Source: Riptortus pedestris
Lineage: Eukaryota; Arthropoda; Insecta; Hemiptera; Alydidae
Length of the DNA: 64,000 nt
NCBI GenBank assembly: GCA_019009955.1
Contig: CM032233.1
Location: 15,362,501 to 15,426,500, forward strand
Reading direction: 5' to 3'
The notes beneath the pieces were generated by a model. The model was not told where the DNA came from and did no database searches. It saw only the letters and a program-made list of their open reading frames with translations. Both the position numbers and the translations under genes were made by a program. This document shows positions 32,893 through 44,911 of the stretch, piece by piece. Positions within the stretch are counted from its first letter, which is position 1. Each line of letters starts with the position of its first letter.

Positions 32893-32982
32893 TATAAATT
32901 ACAGTGCTAGATATAGTAAATACTTTTCAATAAAATTAATATCTTATATTCTGATATATTTTAGTAATTGTTTTTCAATTTG

Positions 32983-33221
32983 AAGCAACCGTTAGCCGTA
33001 AAATGCACAAATCTTTATTCCAGAAACGGCACATTTTATTGAAAACTGCTGCTATATAAACGTTGTAGCCAATAAAATTATCTTTGAAAGAAGTCTTTGG
33101 GAAAAGGAATGATTTCTGAAATTCAACAAAAAAAAATAATGTCTCAGGCTTTAATTAATAATTAAATTGGCCACTTGGCGATTTTAAGGGGGGTTGCACG
33201 GGAAGTTGGTACAACCTGTGT
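32983..33221 (-). repeat. RB repeat, copy 2 (partial)
   Basis: It has AGCCGTAAAATGCACAAATC, GAAACGGCACATTTTATTGA, GAAAGAAGTCTTTGGG and ATTTTAAGGGGGGTTGCACG, ending GTACAACCTGTGTA, the decayed complement of the RB start. Confidence 0.6.
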
Positions 33222-33925
33222 ATACTTGCCTGTTCTCGCAATGATCATTATTAAACTTTTATTGTAAAACTGAAGATCAAGACTGTTTATGGCTGAAATC
33301 GGACCTAAGGGGGGGGGGGAGGGTTAGAGGAGGGCGAATATTTCAATAAATTCTGTTCTGTACATTTGTTCGAATAGTACCAAATATATTATTGTTTTCT
33401 AATTTTGAGCATTCAGTAATCCCCTTTGGAGACACAGAGTGTCCAAGATGATCCAGTTAAATGATTTTTATGGCTAAACGGACAATTTATCAAAAAATGA
33501 CGGGGGGGGGGAATTTTAGGTCTTCATCTCTAGATCCATCATAGTGCATTACTTTGCGCGCCGTCGGCAGTTGACATGCCTGCAAATGTACATAGATTTT
33601 TAATTATGTACTTTTAAATTCCTTACAAATTTATAAAAGAACCGTCAAATCTCATCTTAATATCATTGAAGTTAAAGGATCTAGGTCAATGATACGCAAA
33701 ATGGTCTATATAGGGGTCGTCTTTTTGTAATCACTCTTGTTGAAAATGTAATTCTTTAAAGCAATTGTTTTATACACCTTTTCTCTAATTTGAATATTAA
33801 CTGTCTTATGCGTATTTTTTTTTGTTTCAGACTTCAGTAAACCCAGATTTCTACTCATCTGATTCGTGAGTACGTATTACTAAATATCTCATGTTCATCT
33901 AACATTTTTGTTATGTTTTAAGTGT
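33222..33925. repeat. HN1 internal fragments and unassigned sequence
   Basis: 33222-33420 is minus HN1 (TTTATGGCTGAAATCGGACC, G9 tract). 33425-33700 is unassigned. 33715-33925 again carries minus HN1 blocks (TTCAGACTTCAGTAAACCC) leading into the duplicated region. Confidence 0.5.
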
Positions 33926-35394
33926 CTATAAATGTTGTTGTTTACATATTTTCACTTATATGAATAGTAACCGAGATATTTGGAAGTTTTAGTTTTCAGC
34001 ATTCAGGAAGCCCTAAAAACAATAAGCTGTTAAAACATGAACGTCTTCTTCATTCTAATCTTAAATACCTAATATTGTTCCTCAATTTGGCGAGATACAT
34101 GGAAATTCGTTAAGCAATAATACGTTATCATCAATTAACATTTAATCATCTTGTCTTGAAAATGCACATTTGATCTATTCCATACTCGATATTCAACAGT
34201 TTCAGTCATCACTAAAGATCATATTTGTTATTGGCAGAAGTCGGACGAGGAATAGAGGGGGGGGGTATAGAGGGGGATTCGAAAATTCAAAATATCTGAG
34301 TTCTACAATTGCATTTTTAGTTAAACCTGTAATTCCTACATTTTGGTTTCCAGTCTGAATATGTGGTGAGATGAGGTTACAAGTGTGTTGTACCAGCATC
34401 TGGTAAATCTGCTAAGTTTACGCAGCCCCTGCGTTACGGACTTTTTTTCTGTGTGGGTGGCAGTGGGGATTATTTTTAGCCAAATGTATCTCGTGTGAAT
34501 TTTTTATTTTATTAAGCGCTCAGGAAACCCCTACTGCAACTCATGTCGTGTTAACACGAAACCGATATATGATGAAATGTTTTATTAGGAGCTCAAATAC
34601 AAAATTCAGTGACTTTTGTTATGTAATATATATGCAAATACATTCGGTGGACGATATCATTACGAAATGTTAATTGATCAATACTATAATCGACATTTAA
34701 CCATTTTATTCCGAACTATAGATTTTTTCAGGTAATGGTTGAAATCGGCCACGAAAGAAGCGGGAAAAAATGAGAATTCGAAATACTTCTGTTATTAATA
34801 GTTGGTTCGAAAAATCTTTTGTAATCAGTCTTGTTGAAAAATGTAATACTTTGCAGCTATTGTTTCTCTCTTCTTTTCTGTAATTTGAATGTTAACTGAT
34901 TTATTTGTATTCTTTTTTGTTTCAGACTTCAGTGAACCCATATTTCTACTCACCTTACTCGTGAGTACATATTACTAAATATCTCATATTCAATTTAAAT
35001 TTTTGTTATGTTTACAAATAGCTTATTTGTGTTAGCTTAAACACATTCTACTTTTAACTCCGTGAGAGCCTCATCTGTGTTCTTAACTTGTAGTATATAT
35101 TTCTATTCAGTAATTTTACACAAATGATCAAGGAACTCCCTATTAAGATGTAGCTGGTAAAACCAATCTCTTCCTATATTGCTTTGTTTTCCTCCCGAAG
35201 CTACGTATAGTTTGAGTGAGATTATGACTCTGCTCAGCTGGACCTTCGCGTTGTTTTCGCTCAGTAGCCTAACACTTTGGCCCGTGAAGGAAGTGAATGG
35301 CTGATTACTGGGAAATAGTTTCAGATATTATTGTAACACATCTCCCAGTATCGAGTTACATCGCTACCATCTTATTATTGATATATTATGCCTG
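33926..35394 (+). repeat. 1.4-kb direct duplication, copy 1
   Basis: It is nearly identical to 39612-41030. It covers an HN1 5' half ending GCGTTACGGACTTTTTTTCT (near 34448), about 850 bases of other sequence, and the start of a small ORF. Differences include 42 bases kept here (after TTGTTATTGG, about 34219) but lost in copy 2, and a 15-bp indel between CGTTA repeats near 34110. Confidence 0.85.
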
Positions 35395-35437
35395 TTATTT
35401 ATCCCGTATCGTGGAATATTGTGACAAAGTTTATTAG
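35297..35437 (+). pseudogene. small membrane-protein ORF, truncated paralogue
   Basis: The ATG at 35297 opens MADYWEIVSDIIVTHLPVSS and a hydrophobic stretch IATILLLIYYACYL, then a stop at 35437 (46 residues). The first ~25 codons align with MTDYWELVSETIETHRYHLI at 40942, with an indel. The two diverge where the duplication ends. Upstream 200 bases are shared. With its frame ending in unrelated sequence, it is likely a broken copy. Function unknown. Confidence 0.45.
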
Positions 35438-35783
35438 CTTTTCTATCTTTATATAAAGAGGAAAAAGGTTTCAGGACGGTTGTTAATTTTCTGACATGTA
35501 AAAGAAACAAACAGATATTCATTAACTGAGGACGATTTAAGATAGAACCTCACTAAATTGATGAACAACATTCAAAATTTATTATCAGATCTGTAGGTTC
35601 ATCCCTCCCACCAAAAAGAATTTATTTTGACTTATTGATTTTCATCAATAAATATATAAAAATGAATGTACTGATTATTTTACTTCTACATCTCACTACA
35701 GAGATCAGTCAAAGCACATTTGAAGTTGATGAACTTTCATAAATGCAATATTATTTAAGCAGAGGTCTACCCAAAACCGAGAA
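35438..35783. other. unassigned AT-rich sequence
   Basis: No ORF, motif or repeat match was found. Confidence 0.3.
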
Positions 35784-36096
35784 GGTCGTCACGCAGGGGC
35801 TGCGTAAACTAAGCAGATTTCCCACGCGAAGGTTTACAATAAATCTACATACTGGTAACACCAGCGTGAATATCTATTGAATAAATATAAAGGGTAAGGA
35901 GAAATCTTTCAGTTTCAATTTACAGTTTAATAATCCCCAAAACGGAACAACCTCGCAGAACTGAATAGATAGATAGAAATAATCTAGGCTGGAAAGAAAA
36001 ACCTTAATGAAATATATCTGAATATAACATATCAATTTTATTAAAAACTATTTACTATAGCTAGTGCTGCAATTTATAATGATTCAGAATCATGTT
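35784..36096 (+). repeat. HN1 5' half (long variant)
   Basis: It starts AGAAGGTCGTCACGCAGGGG, AAGCAGATTTCCCACGCG, then ACTGGTAACACC, ATATAACATATCAA and TAATGATTCAGAATCATG. It ends where a minus-oriented copy begins at 36097. Confidence 0.8.
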
Positions 36097-36215
36097 TTGC
36101 AGATTTCCCTTAAGGGAAAGCAGCTATTGAGGTCGTACTTATAACGCAATATACGAAAACTTTCTTCAAGTGTCCATCGATCCTACCTAGCAGATGACGA
36201 AAATGAGTTCCGTTC

Positions 36216-36277
<62 letters not shown>

Positions 36278-36661
36278 CTGTTAACGCTCTAGCGGCCGTA
36301 ATCTTTGTGTGTCGTTTCCAAACTTGATATTTAATCGTTTTATGTAAAAAGAAAGATCTAGTTCGTTAATGGCTGAGATCAGACCAGTTGGAGGGGGGTG
36401 GGTTAGAGGGGGGAATTTCGAAATACTACGCTACTATAGGTTCATCGAAAAATTATATACAACCAATATTATTGAATATAGAATGATCTATGAATGTTAT
36501 TCTATACATATTTTCTGTATCACGAATATTAACCGAGATATTTGGATTTTATAGTTTTCCGCTTTGAATAAGCCCCCCCTCTCCTACTAATGTCATATTA
36601 ATAATAAGCTGTTATATCATGAATCACTTCATTACAAGGTTAGATACCAAATATTGTTTTC
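36097..36661 (-). repeat. HN1 3' part with TA/TG tract
   Basis: TTTGCAGATTTCCCTTAAGG opens it, then CATCGATCCTACCTAGCAGA, (TA)n plus (TG)n at 36221-36277, GTTAACGCTCTAGCGGCCGT, a G-rich block and AACCGAGATATTTGG. It stops at about 36661 without the 5' end. Confidence 0.8.
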
Positions 36662-36771
36662 TTGTTCGATTTCTGCCATCAACAAACTCCATCTAGAGTT
36701 TTGCGCATGATACGCTTATATACCGTTTTTGACTACGATCAAATAAGAATTACTAGAGCGCTAACAGACAA

Positions 36772-36813
<42 letters not shown>

Positions 36814-36909
36814 CGGTCCTCATTTTCGTCATCTACTAGGTAGGATCGATGGGGGAAATCTGCAAAAACTGATTCTGATTCGTTGTAAAGTCTTTAATGT
36901 ATGCATGTA

Positions 36910-36993
<84 letters not shown>

Positions 36994-37170
36994 TTAACTC
37001 TCTAGCGGTCGTAATTTTTGTCTATCGTTACAAAAACCAATATTTATATATATAAAATGTTGAACGGGCCTCATTTTCGTTAACTCTTGGGTAGGAACGA
37101 TGGACATTGGAAGAGATTTTCGAAAATCCCATCATGAGTTCAAACTCAATAGCTGATTTCCCCTGAGGGA
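36662..37170. repeat. HN1 3' parts in alternating orientation with TA/TG tracts
   Basis: 36662-36868 is plus (GATTTCTGCC, GCGCTAACAGACAAG, (TA)n, GGTCCTCATTTTCGTC, GGGGAAATCTGCAAAA). 36913-36991 is (TA)n then (TG)n. 36993-37052 is minus (AACTCTCTAGCGGTCG). 37053-37170 is plus, ending CTGATTTCCCCTGAGGG. Confidence 0.7.
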
Positions 37171-37725
37171 TAAAATGAAAGAATATAAGCTTTTTACCCA
37201 AAAGAAGGAGTTCCTTTTGCAATGCAAAAAATATCTCCAACCGCAATAGAGGAACTACTAATACGTATTTAAAAACATTTCCGTTATTGTGAGTCGAACT
37301 GAAAAGTAGCGTATTGTATGTTGTAACGGAAAGTCAATATGTGATCAAGAATAAAAAGGAACTTGGCAGCCTGTAAAGAATAAGGAATTGATGTAAGAAG
37401 GATGTGTGGGCTGTTAAAATTACCAGTTGAGAGAAGTGGAAAGATGAGAATAAAGCTGTTGGGAGCTGGGAGGGCCAACCATAATAAAGGTTTATAGCCT
37501 ACCTACCCTCCCAACTCGGGCTCCTCCACAAAAAGGGACATAAACCACTAATACCTTTATTCTCATCAAGTCGCCCGCTTGTTGTTCAGAAAATAAAACA
37601 GTCAAAGGATTCGGGATGGGAGCTTCTCATAAAAGGGTCCATCCGTCACAGCGGGGAGCAATATACCCAACAAATATCCATAACACAAGCATTCACACGG
37701 CCACTTCATCTGGCTATAGTAATCT
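37171..37725. other. unassigned
   Basis: It includes a somewhat GC-richer stretch at 37470-37700. Short ORFs on the minus strand (37284-37478) have no recognised motif. Confidence 0.3.
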
Positions 37726-37845
37726 CTTAGCTGATTTCCATTAAGATTACCTTAAGGGAAATAAGCTATTAATGTTTTACTCTTGTCACAATTTTCGAAA
37801 CATTTCTTCAAATATTCAACGATGAAAAGGATGTCAATTCAAATA

Positions 37846-37898
<53 letters not shown>
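37726..37898 (-). repeat. HN1 3' end and (TA)n
   Basis: TTAGCTGATTTCCATTAAGA and CTTAAGGGAAATAAGCTATT form a duplicated palindrome half. The TTCAAATATTCAACGATG block follows, then a pure TA tract at 37849-37898. Confidence 0.7.
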
Positions 37899-37902
<4 letters not shown>

Positions 37903-38012
37903 CAATTTTATTAGGCACAAAAAACTCAACTGAACTAAATAAAACTCGGTATATGTATTAGCACTAACTTCTTCATTATAATAAGCCATACCAACATTTC
38001 TAGGGAAGGGCA

Positions 38013-38063
<51 letters not shown>

Positions 38064-38198
38064 CAATTTCAGGGCTCCCATTCAACCCCCTAGAGATGTT
38101 GGTATGGCTTATTATAATGAAGGAGTTAGTGCTAATACACATACCGGGTTTTATTTAGTTCGGTTGAGTTTTTTGGGCCAAATAAAATTGTTAACTCC
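37899..38198. mobile_element. foldback with ~100-bp arms and (TA)n spacer
   Basis: The left arm (37903-38005, ATTTTATTAGGCACAAAAAA to CATACCAACATTTCTAGG) is inverted at about 38088-38195 with roughly ten mismatches. The centre is a (TA)n tract (38014-38059) and TACATACAATTTCAGGG. TACATACAATT also occurs at the left boundary after a TA tract, so both arms follow the same motif. Confidence 0.65.
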
Positions 38199-38574
38199 CG
38201 CTATAGTTTTCAGCGTATAAACACATTTATACTTCGGTATACGTAGAAAGTGTATATGATAAAAGATACACTAAATAACAAAATAAACAACTTTTGTTAT
38301 GCGCATATATTTACCGAAAAACCAATAGGAAACGAAATATCGCTATTTTTAATTTCAGGCCTTCCTTATAACACCCACTCCTGTTCGTCTCAGAGAATAT
38401 TAATATAGTCTAAAGTCCAAGTTGGCTTAGTAGTAATATACATACCAAGTTTCATAAAATTTGGTTCGGCCGTTTACAAACGAACAAATGCAACAAATTG
38501 CATATATCGTGCCGTAAATGAAAATGTATCACGAAATTTTGAAAAAAATCCGTGTACAGACAGAGGTTACAAAT
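38199..38574 (+). repeat. RC repeat, copy 1
   Basis: It contains TTTCAGGCCTTCCTTATAAC, ACCCACTCCTGTTCGTCTCA, GAGAATATTAATATAGTCTA, ATACCAAGTTTCATAAAATT, CGGTTCGGCCGTTTAC-like sequence and CAGACAGAGG, running into a TA tract. Related copies are at 52.65 and 53.07 kb. The ending resembles common invertebrate repeats with a TTTCAT...GCCGTTT...CAGACAGAC tail. No ORF. Confidence 0.6.
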
Positions 38575-38591
38575 ATATATATATATATATA

Positions 38592-38758
38592 CTGCTCAAA
38601 AATGAATAGGGATATTGGTTATTTTTTCTTATCCTATTAATTTTAATTAAATCGGCCTTAATTAAATTACTTTTTTATTGGGGAAAAAGACAATAATTTC
38701 TAATAAATACACCATACATACCACAAAACAGCCAATATCCCTATTCATTTTTGAGCAG
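38592..38758. mobile_element. 167-bp Tc1/mariner-type MITE
   Basis: The inverted ends CTGCTCAAAAATGAATAGGG (continuing ATATTGG) at 38592 and 38732-38758 are exact over 27 bases. TA flanks both sides (38590-38591, 38759-38760). The interior has TTAATTAAAT motifs and no ORF. It lies at the end of a TA tract. Confidence 0.85.
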
Positions 38759-39262
38759 TATATATCAGATTTTTTTTTAATCGTTAAACGCTTTTAAGGT
38801 TAAATTTGTTAATCTCTGGAATCCTCGGAAAGGGGAGGGGGGGGGTAGACAAAGCACATTAGATATATGCCAATATGTCATAAAACATCTTATTCCCAAC
38901 GTAAATATTATGTTCATCGGGCCGCATCCCATTTGTTAATGGCTGAAATTGAACCTGCAAGAGGGTAAGAAGGGTAGGGGATTGAACATTTAAAATATAT
39001 CCTTTCTTATGAGTTGGATTGGAAAATTGTATAAAACTAATCTCTTTTAAAAAAAAAAGTCCGTCACGCAGGGACTGCGTATACTAAGCAGATTTCCTTC
39101 GGGAAAGTATACAGCAGATAAATCTACATACTGGTAACACAACCGCGAATGATAACCGAATAAATGCATACGGTAAGAAGAAATCTTTCTGTCAAATTAA
39201 AAGTTAATAATATCTACAAATCTGCTAAAATGTAATGACCTATCAATGTTTTTCTACGCATT
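38759..39262. repeat. HN1 fragments
   Basis: 38920-39050 is minus internal (TTGTTAATGGCTGAAATTGA). 39050-39240 is a plus 5' end (AAAAAAGTCCGTCACGCAGG, ACTGGTAACACAACCGCG) running to ATCTGCTAAAATG. 38759-38919 is unassigned apart from G runs near 38830. Confidence 0.6.
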
Positions 39263-39378
39263 TTAGAAGATTTTTCTTAAGGGAAATCAGCTGCTGGGGT
39301 ACTCAAAAAAACTTCCTCGAATGAAACATTTCCATCGATCCTACCTAGGAGATGACGAAAATGAGGCCCGTTCAAAAC

Positions 39379-39409
<31 letters not shown>

Positions 39410-40078
39410 CTTTTACCGCTCTAGGGTGCAATTTTTGTTTTATCGATACCAAACTCTATATATAAGTGTTATATGCAAAACTAAAGATTGAGTTCGTTAT
39501 CGGGTAAAATCGAACAGGAGAGGGTTTAAATGGGGGAATTTAGAAAATTCGAAATATCCCCAATTATTAAACGTTGGATAGGAAAATTGTTTAGAGCAAA
39601 TCTGATTTTAAATGTCTATAAATGTTGTTGTTTACATATTTTCACTTATATGAATAGTAACCGAGATATTTGGAAGTTTTAGTTTTCAGGATTCAGGTAG
39701 CCCCAAAAACAATAAGCTGTTAAAACATGAACGTCTTCTTCATTCTAATCTTAAATACCTAATATTGTTCCTCAATTTGGCGAGATACATGGAGATTCGT
39801 TATCATCAATTAACATTTAATCATCTTGTCTTGAAAATGCACATTTGATCTATACCATACTCGATATTCAATAGTTTCAGTCATCACTAAAGATCATATT
39901 TGTTATTGGATTCGAAAATTCAAAATATCTGAGTTCTACAATTGCATTTTTAGTTAAACCTGTAATTCCTACTTTTTGGTTTCCAGTCTGAATATGTGGT
40001 GAGATGAGGTTACAAGTGTGTTGTACCAGCATCTGGGAAATCTGCTAAGTTTACGCAGCCCCTGCGTGACGGACTTTT
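39263..40078 (-). repeat. HN1 repeat, both ends present
   Basis: It opens TTAGAAGATTTTTCTTAAGG, then CATCGATCCTACCTAGGAGA, (TA)n at 39381-39404 and GGGTAAAATCGAACAGGAG. From 39612 it is the duplicated 5' half, ending CTGCTAAGTTTACGCAGCCC, TGCGTGACGGACTTTT. Confidence 0.8.
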
Positions 40079-41030
40079 TTTCTGTGTGGGTGGCAGTGGG
40101 GATTATTTTTAGCCAAATGTATCTCGTGTACTGGACATGATATTTGAATTTTTTATTTTTTTAAGCGCTCAGGAAACCCCTACTGCAACTCATGTCGTGT
40201 TAACACGAAGCCGATATATGATGAAATGTTTTATTAGGAGCTCAAATACGAAATTGACTTTTATTTTGTAATATATAAGCAAATACGTTCGGTGGACGAT
40301 ATCATTACGAAATGTTAATTGATCAATACCATAATCGACATTTAACCATTTTATTCCGAACTATAGATTTTTCCAGTTAATGGTTGAAATCGGCCAGGAA
40401 AGAAGCGGGAAAAAATGAGAATTCGAAATATCTCTATTATTAATAGTTGGTTCGAAAAATCTTTTGTAATCAGTCTTGTTGAAAAATGTAATACTTTGCA
40501 GCTATTGTTTCTCTCTCGTTTTCTGTAATTTGAATGTTAACTGATTTATTTGTATTTTTTTTTGTTTCAGACTTCAATAAACCCAGATTTCTACTCACCT
40601 TACTCGTGAGTACATATTACTAAATATCTCATATTCAATTTAAATTTTTGTTATGTTTACAAATAGCTTAATTGTGTTAGCTTAAACACTTCCTACTTTT
40701 AACTCCGAGAGAGCCTCTTCTGTGTTCTTAACTTGTAGTATACATTTCTATTCAGTAATTTTACACAAATTATCAAGGAACTCCCTAGTAAGATGTAGCT
40801 GGTAAATCCAATCTCTTCCTATATTGTTTTGTTTCACTCCCGAAGCTACGTATAGTTTGAGTGAGATTATGACTCTGCCCAGCTGGACCTTCACGTTGTT
40901 TTCGCTCAATAGCCTAACACTTTGACCCGTGAAGGAAGTGAATGACTGATTACTGGGAATTGGTTTCAGAAACTATTGAAACGCATCGCTACCATCTTAT
41001 TATTGTGTTATTGATATATAGTTTCACTGT
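39612..41030 (+). repeat. 1.4-kb direct duplication, copy 2
   Basis: It matches 33926-35394. It crosses the HN1 5' boundary at 40078 and continues about 950 bases, ending inside the ORF that starts at 40942. Copy 2 has about 18 extra bases (CTGGACATGATATTTG) near 40130. Confidence 0.85.
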
Positions 41031-41205
41031 TACCTCGGGGAACAATGTACTCAAGGACTTGTTAACCAAGTTCCGGTCACTTGATACCGGCAAGTACGTG
41101 GAACCACTCTCATTTCTAACACTCTCCAGCTCGTTTATATTTTTTATTCTACTTGCAATTTCTTATTTATTTATTACAATATACCGCATCTACTATTGTC
41201 ATTAG
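40942..41205 (+). CDS. hypothetical small two-helix membrane protein
   Basis: An 87-residue ORF starts MTDYWELVSETIETHRYHLI. It has two hydrophobic segments, about residues 19-33 (LIIVLLIYSFTVT) and 57-83 (LSFLTLSSSFIFFILLAISY and on). A charged loop between them holds LLTKFRSLDTGKY. No family is recognised. The first third and at least 900 bases upstream are duplicated at 35297, where the ORF is cut short. The stop at 41205 is 13 bases before a LINE relic on the other strand. It may be the first coding exon of a duplicated locus or part of an unknown transposon; no splice site was fixed. Confidence 0.4.
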   Translation: MTDYWELVSETIETHRYHLIIVLLIYSFTVTSGNNVLKDLLTKFRSLDTGKYVEPLSFLTLSSSFIFFILLAISYLFITIYRIYYCH

Positions 41206-41217
41206 CGGTAGGTGATT

Positions 41218-41465
41218 CTATATTTCTTGGAACAAACAAGTTACAGTTAAAAATGCAAAAAGCATTTTTATGTCTTCTTCATCGTCTCTAAGGAGTTCTT
41301 TCAGGTTCGGTTTAAGGCTCAAAGCTCTTCTTGGAAGATCGTATTTCTTACAATTGAGGAGAAGATGTGAGACGGTAAGATGGGCATCACAACAACCGCA
41401 GGTTGGTTTGAATAAGCCTTTCAATAAATAACTGTGTGTTCAGTTTCTTGTAATATGATATCCAT
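41218..41465 (-). pseudogene. LINE C-terminal zinc-knuckle relic
   Basis: Minus frame THSYLLKGLFKPTCGCCDAH, LTVSHLLLNCKKY, continuing through RRALSLKP to LFQEI and a stop at 41218. The C-x2-C...H...C pattern and THxxLL are diagnostic of I/Jockey-type ORF2 C-termini. It is a relative of the 2471 copy (LYKEI end). One stop lies just before THSYLL. Only the last ~80 codons are present. Confidence 0.75.
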
Positions 41466-41475
41466 TGAGTTTACA

Positions 41476-41912
41476 TTATGCAAACGAGGGATTTTTAATT
41501 TTACAGAATATTTTTATGTGCGCGCCTAAACATAAGTAACAGGGACCTTTACCGACCAACATAACCATAATCTGTGACTGTGGAGGTTTGTGCTGAGGCT
41601 TCAGTTATTGGCCTTAAAGTATTTACTAATTCAACTACCTCACTAAACGATTCGTAGTCTTCGTCGATTTAACTTGATTTAACATTTAAATCATTAAGGC
41701 CCATAACAAAAGCAGTTATCAAAGCCTATTGATAAAATTCTACTGGAAACTTACTTATTTCCCGTAAATTATTTACAAAACATGTATGTGATCCTGTTCC
41801 CTGTTTAGTTGAGAAAAATTTTACTCGTTCGGCTAATGCTACTTTCTTAACTGGGTAATTGGGAAATAGAACTTTATATACGCCATCCAGCGAAAATTTA
41901 CCTAAAGTCTTT
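41476..41912 (-). pseudogene. LTR-retrotransposon gag relic
   Basis: Minus-strand frames give FSLDGVYKVLFPNYPVKKVA, LAERVKFFSTKQGTG, then FVNNLREISKFPVEFYQ, and later SFSEVVELVNTL. After a frame change near 41540 a zinc knuckle CYLCLGAHIKIFC follows (C-x2-C-x3-H-x4-C). The layout (FFxxxQ, FVxxLR, then CCHC) is that of a Ty3/gypsy-like gag. Several stops (after EFYQ, VKSS, YVGR) show it is dead. No pol or LTR was recognised nearby. Confidence 0.6.
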
Positions 41913-42121
41913 GGTTTGCGTAAGTATTGTCACTCTGAAAATAAAATAGCAAGAATATGTTTCAATGGACTAATAGCACTGTATGCCAGTAATCATGATA
42001 TCAATTATAATTGGGTCTAACAAATAAAAGCTATAGCAATTTTAAATAATGAAAACAAATTTCACAAGCAAATAAAATAAAAATTTTAGAACAAGCAACA
42101 AGTCACATATTATCCACCGAC
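41913..42121. other. unassigned
   Basis: AT-rich sequence between the gag relic and the plus-strand LINE relic. It may hold decayed parts of either. Confidence 0.3.
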
Positions 42122-42531
42122 ATAAATAGAGTATATAGTTCATCATACAACCCCTTTTATAGAAGTTTCTGTCATTATACGAGTCCCCAACCCGAAGATT
42201 ATCTGAAATTCAAAGTGATTATGAAGGAAGTAAGATTAGTTAGCCAACTGAGAATTTCAAATAACGTTTACTTGAAGCTGTATCACAAAAAAAATAAAAA
42301 ATGAAAATAATAAAATCCGGAAGAATTTGTGAATGCTGCCAGGAATTTATGTCGGACGGATTAAAATATTTATTATTGGAATGCTCAGAATACAGGTACC
42401 ATAGAAAGCAATACTTGAAGACGTTTATAGCCACTAGTGATGACTTAATGTCCCTGGAAAATATTCTTGACATTGAGGACATTCATAAACTGAACATGAT
42501 TTACTTATTTCTATCAGCAGTATGCAACTAG
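42122..42531 (+). pseudogene. LINE C-terminal relic
   Basis: A plus frame from about 42130 reads SSSYNPFYRSFCHYTSPQPE and KEVRLVSQLRISNN. It shifts in the A run before 42301 and continues as GRICECCQEFMSDGLKYLLL, ECSEYRYHRKQYL, ending at 42531. C-x-CC...Y/H-x-LLL-x-C...R is the usual ORF2 C-terminus after the RNase H or RT region. The His of the knuckle is replaced by Tyr. Confidence 0.65.
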
Positions 42532-42819
42532 GCAACGACATAGTATATACAATTATCTTGAATATTAAACACTATAATATAGAAACGAAGTCGATTAACA
42601 CGCCACATTAAACGAATAAATAAAAGTGAATACATATGATTATTAAATAGCACTAATCAGATTAAATTTATAAAGAATTTTTGAAGTTTAAGTAATACTT
42701 GAAAACATTTATTTTAAAAAAAATTATTATTTTATGTATATAGTAGGTTAATATTATGTCTCTAGTTCTTATATATATTTTTTTTTGGTTTATTATCTTA
42801 TAAACAAAATTATCATATG
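42532..42819. other. unassigned AT-rich sequence
   Basis: Nothing supported. Confidence 0.3.
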
Positions 42820-44329
<1,510 letters not shown>

Positions 44330-44911
44330 AAAAGTCCGTCACGCAGAGGCTACGTTAACTAAGCAGATTTCCCAGTTCCGTCACGCACTTTATTTATCTC
44401 GTGACGTAAAAGCATTTAGGCTTCAAATAAAGGGCTTCATAATATAACAGCTTATTGTTTATTTTGCATGAGTATGAGTGGTAGTTTACTAGAGGCCGAA
44501 AACTAAAAAAAAAAAACGCAAATATCTCGGATAATATTAAAGATAATGAAAAAGTGTACCTAACAAAATTGATAGAACATTACATTTACAATATGATTGG
44601 TTCTGTACAATTTTTCGGTCCGATGCATAATAATGCATATATTAAGAACTATTTTAATCCCCCCTCCACCAGTCCGATTTCAGCCGATAACGAACTTATC
44701 TTTCTTTTTACATAAACCACTTATATATCAAGTTTCGTAAGGATTAAACAGAAATTGCGAACACTAGAGTGGTAATATATATATATTTTGAACGGATCTC
44801 ATTTTCGTCATCTACTAGGTAGGATCAATGGACATTTGAAGAAATTTTTCGAAAATCGCGTCATGAGCACAACCTCAATAGCTGATTTCCTTTAAGGGAA
44901 ATCCGCTAAAA
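44330..44911 (+). repeat. HN1 repeat, complete short form
   Basis: The start is AAAAGTCCGTCACGCAGAGG. The inner AGCAGATTTCCC, AGGCTTCAAATAAAGG, AATATCTCGG, GATTTCAGCCGATAACGAAC and a C-rich block follow, with a very short TA tract after GAGTGGTAA. Then GAACGGATCTCATTTTCGTC, and the 3' end GCTGATTTCCTTTAAGGGAA, ATCCGCTAAAA. A good copy for building a consensus. Confidence 0.88.

Noticed and set aside
40860..40941. Core promoter for the 87-codon ORF
   Set aside because: The upstream sequence is duplicated, but I find no TATA-initiator arrangement at a sensible distance that stands out from AT-rich background.
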